From the NCBI GenBank assembly GCA_045592985.1, contig JAZNVU010000055.1, positions 11,329-75,328 of the forward strand: a stretch of DNA of 64,000 nt. The letters run 5' to 3'. The translations under genes were made by a program, and so were the position numbers. Origin of the DNA: UMGS172 sp045592985 (GTDB lineage: Bacteria; Bacillota; Clostridia; Oscillospirales; Acutalibacteraceae). Shown here one piece after another: positions 53,378-61,902 of this stretch. The notes below the pieces were generated by a model, which saw only the letters and a program-made list of their open reading frames with translations, had not been told where the DNA came from and searched no databases. The first letter of the stretch is position 1, and each line of letters opens with the position of its first letter.

Positions 53378-54145
53378 TTATTTGCTTGCAGCTTTAACGA
53401 TAACCGAGAAGTCTTCAGCCTTGAGAGATGCTCCGCCGATAAGACCACCATCAACGTTAACTTTTGCAACGAGTTCGTCAGCATTCTTAGCGTTCATGGA
53501 ACCGCCGTACTGAACGGTAACGGTCTCAGCAACATCGGCACCGTAAACTTCAGCAATAGCGGCACGAACAAAGCCGTTGCCTTCGTCTGCCTGGTCTGCG
53601 GTAGCAGTAACACCTGTGCCGATAGCCCAAACAGGCTCGTAAGCAATGATAACGTTCTTAAGTTGCTCTTTGGTAACGTTGGTAAGAGCCATCTTGGTCT
53701 GGAATTTGAGAAGAGTTTCGGTGTATCCGAGTTCTCTTTGCTCCAAAGTCTCGCCAACACAAACGATAGCGGTAAGACCTGCGTTAAGTGCAGCAAGAGT
53801 GCGGAGGTTTACGGTCTGGTCAGTTTCACCAAAATACTGTCTACGCTCGCTATGACCGATAACAACGTATTTTACGCCGCTTTCTACGAGCATCTGAGCA
53901 GAAATTTCGCCGGTGTAAGCACCGCTCTCTTTGAAGTGAACGTTTTCAGCACCGATTTCAATGTTAGAACCTTCTGCTGCTGCAACTGCTGCAGGAATGT
54001 CGATAAAAGGTACGCAAAGAACAACTTTGCAATCAGCGTCTTTTACGAGGGGCTTCATTTCGTTGATAAGTGCGGTAGTCTCTGCAGGTGTCTTATTCAT
54101 CTTCCAGTTACCTGCTATAACTGCGTTTCTAAGAGTTTTGTTCAT
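53378..54145 (-). CDS. tpiA: Triose-phosphate isomerase
   Basis: Glycolytic TIM barrel. 255 residues. AGNWKMNKT with the catalytic Lys, IGHSERRQ with the catalytic His, YEPVWAIGTG with the catalytic Glu, and the phosphate loop GLIGGASLK. GGAGGAAAAATAA precedes the ATG. About 97 nt after pgk, with an intercistronic hairpin at 54196-54219. Confidence 0.97.
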   Translation of the reverse strand: MNKTLRNAVIAGNWKMNKTPAETTALINEMKPLVKDADCKVVLCVPFIDIPAAVAAAEGSNIEIGAENVHFKESGAYTGEISAQMLVESGVKYVVIGHSERRQYFGETDQTVNLRTLAALNAGLTAIVCVGETLEQRELGYTETLLKFQTKMALTNVTKEQLKNVIIAYEPVWAIGTGVTATADQADEGNGFVRAAIAEVYGADVAETVTVQYGGSMNAKNADELVAKVNVDGGLIGGASLKAEDFSVIVKAASK

Positions 54146-54195
54146 TTATTTTTCCTCCAAATACAAAAATTATTATACTTCCAAACACACAAACT

Positions 54196-54219
54196 GCGGC
54201 AAGGGAAACCCCTAGCCGC
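54196..54219 (-). other. Intercistronic hairpin between pgk and tpiA
   Basis: GCGGC (54196-54200) pairs with GCCGC (54215-54219) with an inner AGGG/CCCT helix; no T-run. It may set the relative levels of the pgk and tpiA messages. Confidence 0.45.
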
Positions 54220-54242
54220 GGCTTGATATATTTTTTGTTAAA

Positions 54243-55454
54243 TTATTTATCGTTAACTGCTGCGATACCGGGAAGTTCTTTACCCTCAAGGAACTCAAGA
54301 GATGCACCGCCACCGGTAGAGATGTGGCTCATTTTAGGACCAAATCCAAGAGTGTTAACTGCGGCTGCAGAGTCACCACCGCCGATAATGGTGGTAGCAT
54401 CGGTCTCTGCAAGGCTCTGAGCAACTGCGATAGTACCTTTAGCAAGTGTGGGGTTCTCGAATACACCCATAGGTCCGTTCCAAACAACGGTCTTAGCGCT
54501 CTTTACAGCCTCAGCGTACATAGCAGCAGTCTTAGGACCGATGTCAAGACCCATGTGGTCTGCAGGAATCTTGTCAGCGTCAACAACGATAACGTCAACA
54601 GGACCGTCGATGGGGTCGGGGAATACCTTTCCAACAGTGCAGTCAACAGGAAGGAGAAGTTTAACGCCGTTAGCCTCTGCCTTAGCCATCATTTCTTTGC
54701 AGTATTCAATCTTTTCTTCGTCAAGAAGAGAAGTACCTACACCATAACCTTTGGCTGCGAGGAAGGTGTAAGCCATACCACCGCCAACAATAACGGTATC
54801 TGCTTTAGAAAGAAGATTTTCAATAACAGGAAGCTTGTCAGCTACCTTAGCACCACCGAGAATAGTTACGAAGGGACGAACAGGGTTCTCAACAGCACCG
54901 CCGAGGAACTTAAGTTCTTTCTGCATGAGGTAACCGACAGCGGCTTCCTCAACGTATTCGGTAACACCAACGGTCGAGCAGTGTGCACGGTGTGCTGCGC
55001 CGAAAGCGTCATTAACATAAATTTCGCAAAGAGAAGCAAGTTCTTTAGAAAGAGCCTCGCCATTCTTGGTTTCTTCTGCTCTGTAACGTGTGTTCTGGAG
55101 AAGTACAACATCACCGTCGTTCATAGCAGCAACTGCAGCCTTAGCGTTTTCACCAACTACGCAATCATCAGCTGCAAAAACAACATCTTTACCGAGGTGC
55201 TCAGAAAGACGCTTTGCAACGGGTGCTAAACTCAGTTCCGGCTTGGGTTCACCCTTCGGCTTGCCAAGATGAGAGCAAAGAATAACTTTACCGCCATCGG
55301 CAATAAGTTTCTTAATTGTGGGAAGTGCTGCAACGATTCTGTTTTCGTCGGTGATAACGCCGTTTTTAAAGGGAACGTTGAAATCGCAACGAACAAGAAC
55401 GCGCTTACCCTTAACGTTGATATCATCAACTGTCTTTTTGTTTAATACTGACAT
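54243..55454 (-). CDS. pgk: Phosphoglycerate kinase
   Basis: Makes ATP from 1,3-bisphosphoglycerate. 403 residues. N-terminal VRCDFNVPF, substrate residues in SHLGKPKGE, the nucleotide-binding loop GGGMAYTFLAA and C-terminal IIGGGDSAAAV. GAAAGGAAG precedes the ATG. First gene of a glycolytic unit; gap is not present. A promoter and a Rex-like operator lie upstream. Confidence 0.97.
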   Translation of the reverse strand: MSVLNKKTVDDINVKGKRVLVRCDFNVPFKNGVITDENRIVAALPTIKKLIADGGKVILCSHLGKPKGEPKPELSLAPVAKRLSEHLGKDVVFAADDCVVGENAKAAVAAMNDGDVVLLQNTRYRAEETKNGEALSKELASLCEIYVNDAFGAAHRAHCSTVGVTEYVEEAAVGYLMQKELKFLGGAVENPVRPFVTILGGAKVADKLPVIENLLSKADTVIVGGGMAYTFLAAKGYGVGTSLLDEEKIEYCKEMMAKAEANGVKLLLPVDCTVGKVFPDPIDGPVDVIVVDADKIPADHMGLDIGPKTAAMYAEAVKSAKTVVWNGPMGVFENPTLAKGTIAVAQSLAETDATTIIGGGDSAAAVNTLGFGPKMSHISTGGGASLEFLEGKELPGIAAVNDK

Positions 55455-55481
55455 TTTTAAAAACTTCCTTTCAAAAATATA

Positions 55482-55499
55482 TTGTCAAATTTTGAACAA
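55482..55499 (-). promoter_or_regulatory. Rex-like operator of the pgk-tpiA-gpmI operon
   Basis: Minus-strand TTGTTCAAAATTTGACAA matches the Clostridial Rex consensus TTGTTAA-N4-TTAACAA at 12 of 14 fixed positions. It overlaps the expected transcription start, where binding would block initiation. Confidence 0.5.
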
Positions 55500-55503
55500 T
55501 CTT

Positions 55504-55532
55504 ATTTTATACTATTATTTATCATTTTTCAA
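55504..55532 (-). promoter_or_regulatory. Sigma-A promoter of pgk-tpiA-gpmI
   Basis: On the minus strand TTGAAA (55532-55527), 17-nt spacer, TAAAAT (55509-55504). Confidence 0.7.
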
Positions 55533-55583
55533 GATGATATTGAAAATTAAACAATGATTTTTTCAAAAAAATTCCAATATTTT

Positions 55584-56288
55584 TTATTCTTTAACTACAT
55601 CATAAGTGTCATAGTCGGTATAATGCCACCATTCGCTGTAATAAGGCTTGAAACCGTACTTTTCCATAACATCTTCAAGAAGTTGTGAATTATTTGCCTG
55701 TTCACGTGTGACATCGCTGTAATCACGGTTGGCAAGTTCAGAAAACTCATCGAATTTCGACGGCATTTTTACTGATGTACCGTCGGTTTTTACAAGTGTT
55801 ACATCAACGGTATTACCTCGGCAATGGTTGGTGTATCCTTTTGCAGGGTCAGACACGTATTTCGGGTCGGGACAAATCTCCCAAAGTTTGTCTTGCGCCC
55901 AAGTGGGTCGGTAAGCATCATAAACTATAAGTTCATAACCTTTGGTTTTAAGTTCATTTTGAACAGCTTTGAGTTTCTTTACAGTTCCGTATCTTAAATA
56001 AGGCTCGGTGAAATCGTATATCTTCTTTTTTGTGAAGTTGTCGGTTGTGGCGTATTTTAAGTCGATTTTTATACCGTTGATATAATCGGATATTGGTACA
56101 AGTTCATAATCTGCTATGGCGTCACCGATATCCTCATATAAATTATCACTTGATGTGTCTTCTTGTTTTAACGGACGGTCGGGCAGAGAAGTCTGATAGT
56201 AATTATCCTCATATTTTTCTGTGCAAGCAGTAAACGTAAAAATCAAATTAAACGTAAGAACAATTAGCAAAATGCTACGATATCTCAT
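55584..56288 (-). CDS. VanX-like D-alanyl-D-alanine dipeptidase, lipoprotein
   Basis: 234 residues. Signal peptide with lipobox FTAC (Cys near residue 22), then an M15D domain: YDAYRP (substrate Arg), NHCRGNTVDVTL (zinc His and Asp, in place of the usual SxHxxGxAxD), and EWWHY (catalytic Glu, zinc His). This type cleaves D-Ala-D-Ala. It need not mean vancomycin resistance, since no vanH/vanA is nearby. ATG 56288 lies 9 nt after AGGTGGG and overlaps trmL by 14 nt. Confidence 0.87.
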   Translation of the reverse strand: MRYRSILLIVLTFNLIFTFTACTEKYEDNYYQTSLPDRPLKQEDTSSDNLYEDIGDAIADYELVPISDYINGIKIDLKYATTDNFTKKKIYDFTEPYLRYGTVKKLKAVQNELKTKGYELIVYDAYRPTWAQDKLWEICPDPKYVSDPAKGYTNHCRGNTVDVTLVKTDGTSVKMPSKFDEFSELANRDYSDVTREQANNSQLLEDVMEKYGFKPYYSEWWHYTDYDTYDVVKE

Positions 56289-56790
56289 TGCTTTCATCCC
56301 ACCTGTAGTTATGTAATTCACCTTTGTTTTGAAGTTCGGGGTAGTTCCATTGCCTTAAAACCTCATAGACACCCACGCAAACAGTATTCGAAAGATTAAG
56401 ACTTCTCGCTTCACCAATCATGGGCAAACGAACACATTCATCCGGGTGTTGTAACAATAATTCTTCGGGTAAACCTTTGGTTTCTTTACCAAAAAATAAA
56501 TAGCAGTTATCCTCATATTTATAGTCAGAATGTGTCTTTCTGCCTTTGGTGGTGAAGAACGCGAATTGACCACTGTTTTTCGAGAAGAAATCGTCTAAAT
56601 TATCGTAATAAGTGATATCTAAAAGGTACCAATAATCAAGACCTGCTCGTTTTAATTTTTTGTCGTCAATCGAAAACCCCATAGGTCTCACAATATGCAA
56701 ACTTGCACCTGTTGCGGCGCAGGTACGGGCTATGTTGCCCATATTTTGAGGGATTTCAGGTTCTACAAGTACAATATTTAAAGTTGCCAT
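56275..56790 (-). CDS. trmL: tRNA (cytidine(34)-2'-O)-methyltransferase
   Basis: SPOUT-fold methyltransferase for the wobble base of tRNA-Leu. 171 residues. N-terminal VEPEIPQNMGNIARTCAATG, then GKETKGLPEE and the knot RSLNLSNTVCVGVYEVLRQ. ATG 56790 follows AAAGGATGA. A decayed manA 3' end lies directly upstream, so the gene may have gained its promoter from there. Confidence 0.94.
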   Translation of the reverse strand: MATLNIVLVEPEIPQNMGNIARTCAATGASLHIVRPMGFSIDDKKLKRAGLDYWYLLDITYYDNLDDFFSKNSGQFAFFTTKGRKTHSDYKYEDNCYLFFGKETKGLPEELLLQHPDECVRLPMIGEARSLNLSNTVCVGVYEVLRQWNYPELQNKGELHNYRWDESNEIS

Positions 56791-56802
56791 GCTATTCATC
56801 CT

Positions 56803-56994
56803 TTATACACGTGTTTCTAAAACAACAGCATTACCCTTTAAAGTCACTTTGCCGTAACCGGCAGGTATAAATACACATTCACCATATTTTAAATTTATAT
56901 CGTCTACTGTTAAATTACCGCCTATACAAAGCAACGAAGTAAAAGATAGTTTTTTAAAGCAGGTTTCAGTTTAAGTATTTGCATAAAGATCACC
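56803..56994 (-). pseudogene. Decayed 3' end of a mannose-6-phosphate isomerase gene
   Basis: Read on the minus strand, 56803-56970 codes for the ManA-like C-terminal cupin tail (SFTSLLCIGGNLTVDDINL..., GECVFIPAGYGKVTLKGNAVVLETRV) ending at TAA 56803-56805. An in-frame stop at 56971-56973 separates it from a further short piece, and nothing like the N-terminal 250 residues remains. Distinct from the intact manA at 39531. Confidence 0.7.
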
Positions 56995-57004
56995 ATTAAG
57001 ATTC

Positions 57005-57033
57005 TTGACAAATCTGCTGTCGAATAGTAGTAT
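57005..57033 (+). promoter_or_regulatory. Sigma-A promoter of the 240-aa membrane protein
   Basis: TTGACA (57005-57010), 17-nt spacer, TAGTAT (57028-57033). Confidence 0.65.
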
Positions 57034-57082
57034 ATTATATAAGTTATTTTATCATATTTGTGATAATTATCAAGGAGTCAGC

Positions 57083-57805
57083 ATGAAAAAAAATAAGAAT
57101 ATTTTAAAATATGCCGAGAAAGAAGCCCGAAAGGGTAAAAGACTGACGGCAGGAAGTAAAGAACTTAAAATATTTAGTGTATTTTACTGTATATTTGCCG
57201 CATATCAGATGATGATGTGCATGGTGGTTATGTTTGGAAATCTTTTCACCATGATGGAGTATGCCGACAAAAAAACACAAAGTATGGTCATGGCATACAA
57301 CGAAGAGAGAATGTATTTTATTACTTTATGTATTGCTGTCTTTATAATAATTGTATCTTTTGTGTTGCTTAAGTTTAAAAAGTATATACCTTTTGCAACT
57401 GCTGTATGTGTTAACTGTATTGTGATTTTTTCTGTATTTTTAAAAGCAAGCCTAAAAAATGACATAAAAAACGGCGGTCAGTTAGGTTTTTGGGGACCTT
57501 TTGGTATACCGTGTTTAATTTGTGCTGCTCTTGCACTGTTTATTATGATAATGAATATTATCGATACATATCGTGTCAACGCAGTATATAATAGGATAGT
57601 TTCAAAACTATACAAAAAAGCAACTTCAAATGATGACAACAGTGTAGATTATGATAAGTTTGATGAAATACTTGATGCTTATCGTGGTGAAGAGATATTT
57701 GATGAAAGCAAGCCTCTTAAAAAATCTCAGAAAATTCGTAAGGAAAAACAGGACGAGATGCTGGCTGAACTTGATTTGCAAGAAGAAATCGAACCCGAAG
57801 AATAA
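57083..57805 (+). CDS. Uncharacterised membrane protein with charged tails
   Basis: 240 residues, unrecognised. A Lys-rich N-terminus, four hydrophobic segments (about 25-50, 75-95, 105-125 and 145-170), and a C-terminal cytoplasmic tail rich in Lys, Asp and Glu ending in EEIEPEE. Start ATG 57083 follows CAAGGAGTCAGC; the longer frame from 57005 has no ribosome site. It has its own promoter and terminator and no obvious partner. Confidence 0.8.
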   Translation: MKKNKNILKYAEKEARKGKRLTAGSKELKIFSVFYCIFAAYQMMMCMVVMFGNLFTMMEYADKKTQSMVMAYNEERMYFITLCIAVFIIIVSFVLLKFKKYIPFATAVCVNCIVIFSVFLKASLKNDIKNGGQLGFWGPFGIPCLICAALALFIMIMNIIDTYRVNAVYNRIVSKLYKKATSNDDNSVDYDKFDEILDAYRGEEIFDESKPLKKSQKIRKEKQDEMLAELDLQEEIEPEE

Positions 57806-57809
57806 CAAA

Positions 57810-57845
57810 AAAACGCTACGCGGTTGCGTAGCGTTTTATTTTTTT
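57810..57845. terminator. Bidirectional terminator at the end of the minus-strand operon
   Basis: 12-bp stem AAAACGCTACGC (57810-57821) with GCGTAGCGTTTT (57826-57837), GGTT loop; T-run to 57845 on the + strand and a run of T on the minus strand. Confidence 0.9.
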
Positions 57846-59011
57846 GCTTTAAAAATATATGCAAATTCAGTCTCGTAGTGTTCCAAAAGGATTAAATCGC
57901 TTAATTTGATGTAATTAATTATATTTTCGGGATTATCAGCATAAACCTTTATTTTTCTGCTACCTGTATCAATATAATTGCTTTTTGACTTATCGACAGA
58001 TAATATTAAAATCCCGTCTTTTTTTAAGAGAGAAGCGATTTTATCTATCGCAGATGCTTTATTCTCAATATGCATAAATGTTAGCGAAGAATAAATCACG
58101 TCAAAAGAAAAATCATCAAAGTTATATTTCAGGAAATCACCTAATATTAGGTGTATATTATTAAAACCTGATAAGTTGCGATTGGCACGTTCAATTGTTT
58201 TTGCAGAAATATCAATGCCGTAAAACTTTCGGCATAAGGGAGCAATACGAATAGCCAGTCTGCCGGTTCCTACACCGATTTCGAGAACAGATTTATCTTT
58301 ATTAAGTTCCATTTTGTCAATAAAGGCTTGTCCGTCCCATTTATCCATATAATCCTGTAAAGGTTTTGGATCGTGTACAGGGTCATTATTTTCGTCTATC
58401 AATAAATCGTAGTGTCGAATCACATCATCTGCTATAGTATTCACAACCAATGATTCATCATCTTTTAAAGCATATACCTTGTATTTGCCATCTGCTTTAA
58501 GTTTATCATACAGTGCCTTTCGTTCCTCAGTATAATGACAGATAAAAACGCCATCAAACAATCCTAACCCGTTAAAATCGTTCATACCATCAGGAATAGA
58601 ATCAAAAGCCGTAATATGTTCAATATTCTGTGTGACAATATGTGCTCCCGCACTTCCACCTATATAGATAACGCCTGATTTCACATAGCGTATGATTTCT
58701 TTATCAAAACCACAATCTTTTATCCGCTTTAATGTTGCAAATGTATTTCCACCACTTATGTAAATAACATCTAAATCAAGATTGATAAACTGCTGTGCAT
58801 TGTAATAATCGAAAATTTTGATATTATCTCTTGCAAAGCCAAACTTTTGCATCCTTAAATAATACTTTTCACTGTGTATAGCTTCATATGTTGCTTTTTC
58901 ATTAGGAATAAATAACAGTTTGCATTTATCTATCGGTTTATTCAAATTATCAATTATCGTTTTCTTTGCATTGTCATTACGAAAATCGCAAGACGAAAGA
59001 ATGAGTTTCAT
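57836..59011 (-). CDS. Fusion of S51-like peptidase and class I methyltransferase
   Basis: 391 residues in two parts. Residues 1 to about 205 match the S51 (dipeptidase E-like) fold, with the nucleophile loop GGSAGAH (Ser 120), ISGGNTFATL and CHYTEER. Residues about 212-391 are a SAM-dependent methyltransferase: DKWDGQAFIDKM lead, motif I LEIGVGTG (243-250), then FDVIYSSLTFMHI. Each half is complete. The S51 half degrades Asp-X dipeptides in other bacteria; no joint function is known. The start overlaps the exonuclease stop by 4 nt. Confidence 0.83.
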   Translation of the reverse strand: MKLILSSCDFRNDNAKKTIIDNLNKPIDKCKLLFIPNEKATYEAIHSEKYYLRMQKFGFARDNIKIFDYYNAQQFINLDLDVIYISGGNTFATLKRIKDCGFDKEIIRYVKSGVIYIGGSAGAHIVTQNIEHITAFDSIPDGMNDFNGLGLFDGVFICHYTEERKALYDKLKADGKYKVYALKDDESLVVNTIADDVIRHYDLLIDENNDPVHDPKPLQDYMDKWDGQAFIDKMELNKDKSVLEIGVGTGRLAIRIAPLCRKFYGIDISAKTIERANRNLSGFNNIHLILGDFLKYNFDDFSFDVIYSSLTFMHIENKASAIDKIASLLKKDGILILSVDKSKSNYIDTGSRKIKVYADNPENIINYIKLSDLILLEHYETEFAYIFKAKK

Positions 59012-59850
59012 TTTAAGCCCACACCTTTCAAAACTTCGTTTGTGGTTATTCCGTTAAAATTATATACAAGCTCATTCAAGGCGAACGGCAACGGCGCCGA
59101 ATTGTCGAGTTTGATAATCTTATAATTCGTTCTTAACTTCTCGGCGTTCTTGATTATAGATTGTTTAATTGATGGTTTCTTTATCCCATCTGCATTTGTA
59201 ATTATGTTCTCAAGAGTGCCAAACTCATTGAGCAACAAAGTTGCCGTTTTCGGGCCGACCTTGTCTGCTCCTTTAATATTATCTGAACCATCACCCGTGA
59301 GTGCTTTGAACTCAGCATATTGAAAAGGTGTAATGCTAAATTTGTCTTTTATGTATTCAGGTGTGCATATAGCGGTTTTATCACCACGATACCGGAGTAC
59401 CGACACTTTATCTGTTATAAGCTGAAAGAAGTCGCTATCAAATGATGAAATGACTATTTCATTTTCTTGCCCATAAGTCAAAGCATAACTGGCAATCAAA
59501 TCATCGGTTTCATAAGTGATTGTTTCGGTGTGCTTTATACCAAGATAGTTAAGTGCTGCATATACATCAGGTAACTGTGAAAAAGGCGTTTCTTCTTCCG
59601 GTGTTTCGCTATAATCCACCCTGTTTGCTTTATAATCAGAGTCGAGAGTTGAGCGATCGTTTTCGTGTTCGCCATCAAATATCACGACAACGTGTGTTGG
59701 CTCGGTTTTTCGTATGATTTTTAGTAACGCACCGACAAAACCAAGTGTACCTTGAATTGCTTTGCCGTGCTCGTTTACGATCCTTGCAGGCATACCGAAA
59801 AACATTTGAAATAGCAGATTACTGCCATCAACAATAAGTAGTTTATTCAT
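59008..59850 (-). CDS. Stand-alone 5'-3' exonuclease (FEN/Pol I N-terminal type)
   Basis: 280 residues, like the 5' nuclease domain of DNA polymerase I but separate. Metal ligands: VDGSN near the N-terminus, IFDGE, ETDDLIAS, SSFDSDFFQ and TGDGSDNIKGADKVGPKTA (helix-three-turn-helix). Overlaps both neighbours by 4 nt (ATGA type), so translation is coupled. A replicative Pol I would be elsewhere; this extra copy may serve repair or mobile DNA. Confidence 0.9.
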   Translation of the reverse strand: MNKLLIVDGSNLLFQMFFGMPARIVNEHGKAIQGTLGFVGALLKIIRKTEPTHVVVIFDGEHENDRSTLDSDYKANRVDYSETPEEETPFSQLPDVYAALNYLGIKHTETITYETDDLIASYALTYGQENEIVISSFDSDFFQLITDKVSVLRYRGDKTAICTPEYIKDKFSITPFQYAEFKALTGDGSDNIKGADKVGPKTATLLLNEFGTLENIITNADGIKKPSIKQSIIKNAEKLRTNYKIIKLDNSAPLPFALNELVYNFNGITTNEVLKGVGLK

Positions 59851-60608
59851 TTAGTTCTTTCCTTAATTATTGAATATCTCTTAACATCAAATTTAACTTT
59901 TGTGTCAGCAAAATTAAACCCATACTTTTTATAAAATCCAATAGCATCGTCATCTGTTTCGGCTGTGATGCTATCCACATTAAAACTGTTAAAGATAAAA
60001 TCAATAAGTTTACTGCCAATGCCTTTACCTTGATGTTCGGGATTTACAGCGATATCAAGAATTGTAGCAGTACTATCAAATATCTCAAAAACAACAATAC
60101 CTTTATATCTGCCATCTTCTTTGTAGGCATAGATATTGACGTTTTCATCTTCTTGATATTTCTTTGCTCTGTTCAGTAATCGTTCTTCAGTGGGATTAAA
60201 TACGCTCGGTGCGAGTAATTTCAATATATCAGGTTCAGTTATTATTTCTTTAACGTCACATATTGAAGACGCATTGCAAAGTTCTATGCCTAAAGCACCA
60301 TATTTTTTAATTTGCTCCCTGGCGTAATACTGTTCCATATCGGTGTAATGAGCAGTGTCAAGTTCGGCAACTGTATAGCCGCACTTTTCAAGCGGTAACG
60401 TTTTATACAGTTCTTCAAAATCAGAGAATTTATGTAGTCCAGAAATCTGTGCTGTGATGATATCTTTCGTTGAGGAACAGTTAAAAACAACAGTATCTTC
60501 AACATTGATTCGTTGCCGCTTCTCATCATTGAGCCTTAATTCAATTGTTTTACTTCCATCAGCAATCTTACTAAAAGCAGATGGAACAAGATTCATATAG
60601 TGAAACAT
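59847..60608 (-). CDS. ASCH-GNAT fusion acetyltransferase
   Basis: 253 residues. Residues 1 to about 110 have the ASCH RNA-binding fold (IADGSKTIELRLNDEKR, VFNCSSTKD), and about 130-245 a GNAT domain (IAVNPEHQGKGIGSKLIDFIF, GFYKKYGF). ASCH domains often accompany RNA or nucleotide modification. The combination suggests acetylation linked to an RNA or nucleoside substrate, which is inference. ATG has a weak AAGG upstream. Confidence 0.82.
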   Translation of the reverse strand: MFHYMNLVPSAFSKIADGSKTIELRLNDEKRQRINVEDTVVFNCSSTKDIITAQISGLHKFSDFEELYKTLPLEKCGYTVAELDTAHYTDMEQYYAREQIKKYGALGIELCNASSICDVKEIITEPDILKLLAPSVFNPTEERLLNRAKKYQEDENVNIYAYKEDGRYKGIVVFEIFDSTATILDIAVNPEHQGKGIGSKLIDFIFNSFNVDSITAETDDDAIGFYKKYGFNFADTKVKFDVKRYSIIKERTK

Positions 60609-60614
60609 AATTTA

Positions 60615-61370
60615 TTATACCTTTTTAAAATATACCATTCTATCTTGTGAATAATCATTATCATCTATCGGATATAAATCGCCTTCCGATATTTTGCCTT
60701 TTCTTGTATTGATGATGTCATCACCGAGAAATACAAAACCAATCTTTTCACAATAAGCAACATAGGTTTCGAAGGATGACCAAATTGCTCCCTTAGAACA
60801 TAAATGTTCATAGGTTTTGCAACCATGTTCAAAAAACATTTCTATAACCGCAAATTTACCGCCTATTTTTAAACAGCGGTATACTTCTTCTATCAGCGCA
60901 GCATAGTTATTGACGTTCATTAAAAGATTTCCCGTAAAAATATCTACACTTTCGTTTTTAAAGGGCAATGATTTATCTAAGTCAACATCGAACACATAAA
61001 AATTGTCTTTATTACATGCTTTGGAGTGTGCCTCAATAACAGCGGGGCACGCATCAGTTGCAATAAATATATCATTATCCTCAAGAGTATCAAGAAATGG
61101 TGAAAAATATCCTGACGGTCCGCTTGCCAAATCAACCTTAATGCCTCGCACTTCAGAAACAAATTTTACAAATCGCTTATGAGCATCATCTTTATTCATC
61201 ATGGTACGGTGAGAATTATATCGCCGTTTCATATGCAAATCGGTATTGTTCAAAGCAAGATGCTGATTAAGGATTTTTGACCAGTTCGGACGGCTTTCTT
61301 CGTCTAAAATAAAATGAACGACATTACCCTCCGCGTTATAAACTATATTATCTTTAATAATCTTTTTCAT
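60615..61370 (-). CDS. SAM-dependent methyltransferase
   Basis: 251 residues. Motif I is VDLASGPSGYF, motif II FIATDACPA, then FTGNLLMNV and GKFAVIEMFF. Substrate unknown. ATG 61370 lies 6 nt after AAAGGA; a longer in-frame start at 61391 has no ribosome site. It lies between two GNAT genes. Confidence 0.84.
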   Translation of the reverse strand: MKKIIKDNIVYNAEGNVVHFILDEESRPNWSKILNQHLALNNTDLHMKRRYNSHRTMMNKDDAHKRFVKFVSEVRGIKVDLASGPSGYFSPFLDTLEDNDIFIATDACPAVIEAHSKACNKDNFYVFDVDLDKSLPFKNESVDIFTGNLLMNVNNYAALIEEVYRCLKIGGKFAVIEMFFEHGCKTYEHLCSKGAIWSSFETYVAYCEKIGFVFLGDDIINTRKGKISEGDLYPIDDNDYSQDRMVYFKKV

Positions 61371-61397
61371 TTTAATCCTTTCCCAAATCAATTATCA

Positions 61398-61901
61398 TTA
61401 AATGTGTTTTTCGAAAATCTCTAGATTATTTTCAGAAGATATTTCACCCGTGCTTATATAACCACAAGCCAACCAAAACGGTTTGCCGGTAACGGGGTCA
61501 GAAGTTAAATAAAGGCCTTTAGCACCGTCAGATATCAGTAATTCTTCTAAATGTGAATACATCTGTTTGCCGTATCCATTACGGCGAAATTCGGGCAACA
61601 CATAAAATTCCATTATGTAACCGTACCCAATTTTAATAAATCCTTTATGGTTAGGATGATCGATTTTACCGTATAAAAAGCCTATTAAATTGTCACCATC
61701 ATAACAAAGTTCCAGATGTCTATCAGCATCACCCTGTATGTTTATCATACTGTTTGCCCACTTTGTCAAAATTTCTTTTGGCGTGTTTCGGTTTTGGTGG
61801 CTATCAAGCTCAGCGCCATACAAAAGAACAAGTTTTTCGAAATCTTGCTTATGCAAATCCAAACTATTAGAATTTAATTTTAAATATTTGATCTTTATCA
61901 C
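61398..61901 (-). CDS. GNAT family N-acetyltransferase
   Basis: 167 residues. Acetyl-CoA loop VLPEFRRNGYGKQMYSHLEEL, then LTSDPVTGKPFWLACGY. GTG start 61901, about 7 nt after AAGG. Starts 1 nt after the stop of the upstream gene. Acceptor unknown. Confidence 0.85.
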   Translation of the reverse strand: MIKIKYLKLNSNSLDLHKQDFEKLVLLYGAELDSHQNRNTPKEILTKWANSMINIQGDADRHLELCYDGDNLIGFLYGKIDHPNHKGFIKIGYGYIMEFYVLPEFRRNGYGKQMYSHLEELLISDGAKGLYLTSDPVTGKPFWLACGYISTGEISSENNLEIFEKHI

Positions 61902-61902
61902 C

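Noticed and set aside
54324..55229. 301-codon open frame opposite pgk
   Set aside because: Shadow of pgk with no recognisable domain and Cys/Asn-rich low-complexity composition.
55584..56288. A vancomycin resistance operon, from the VanX-like dipeptidase
   Set aside because: No vanH, vanA/B ligase or VanRS pair is adjacent; stand-alone VanX-like lipoproteins are common.
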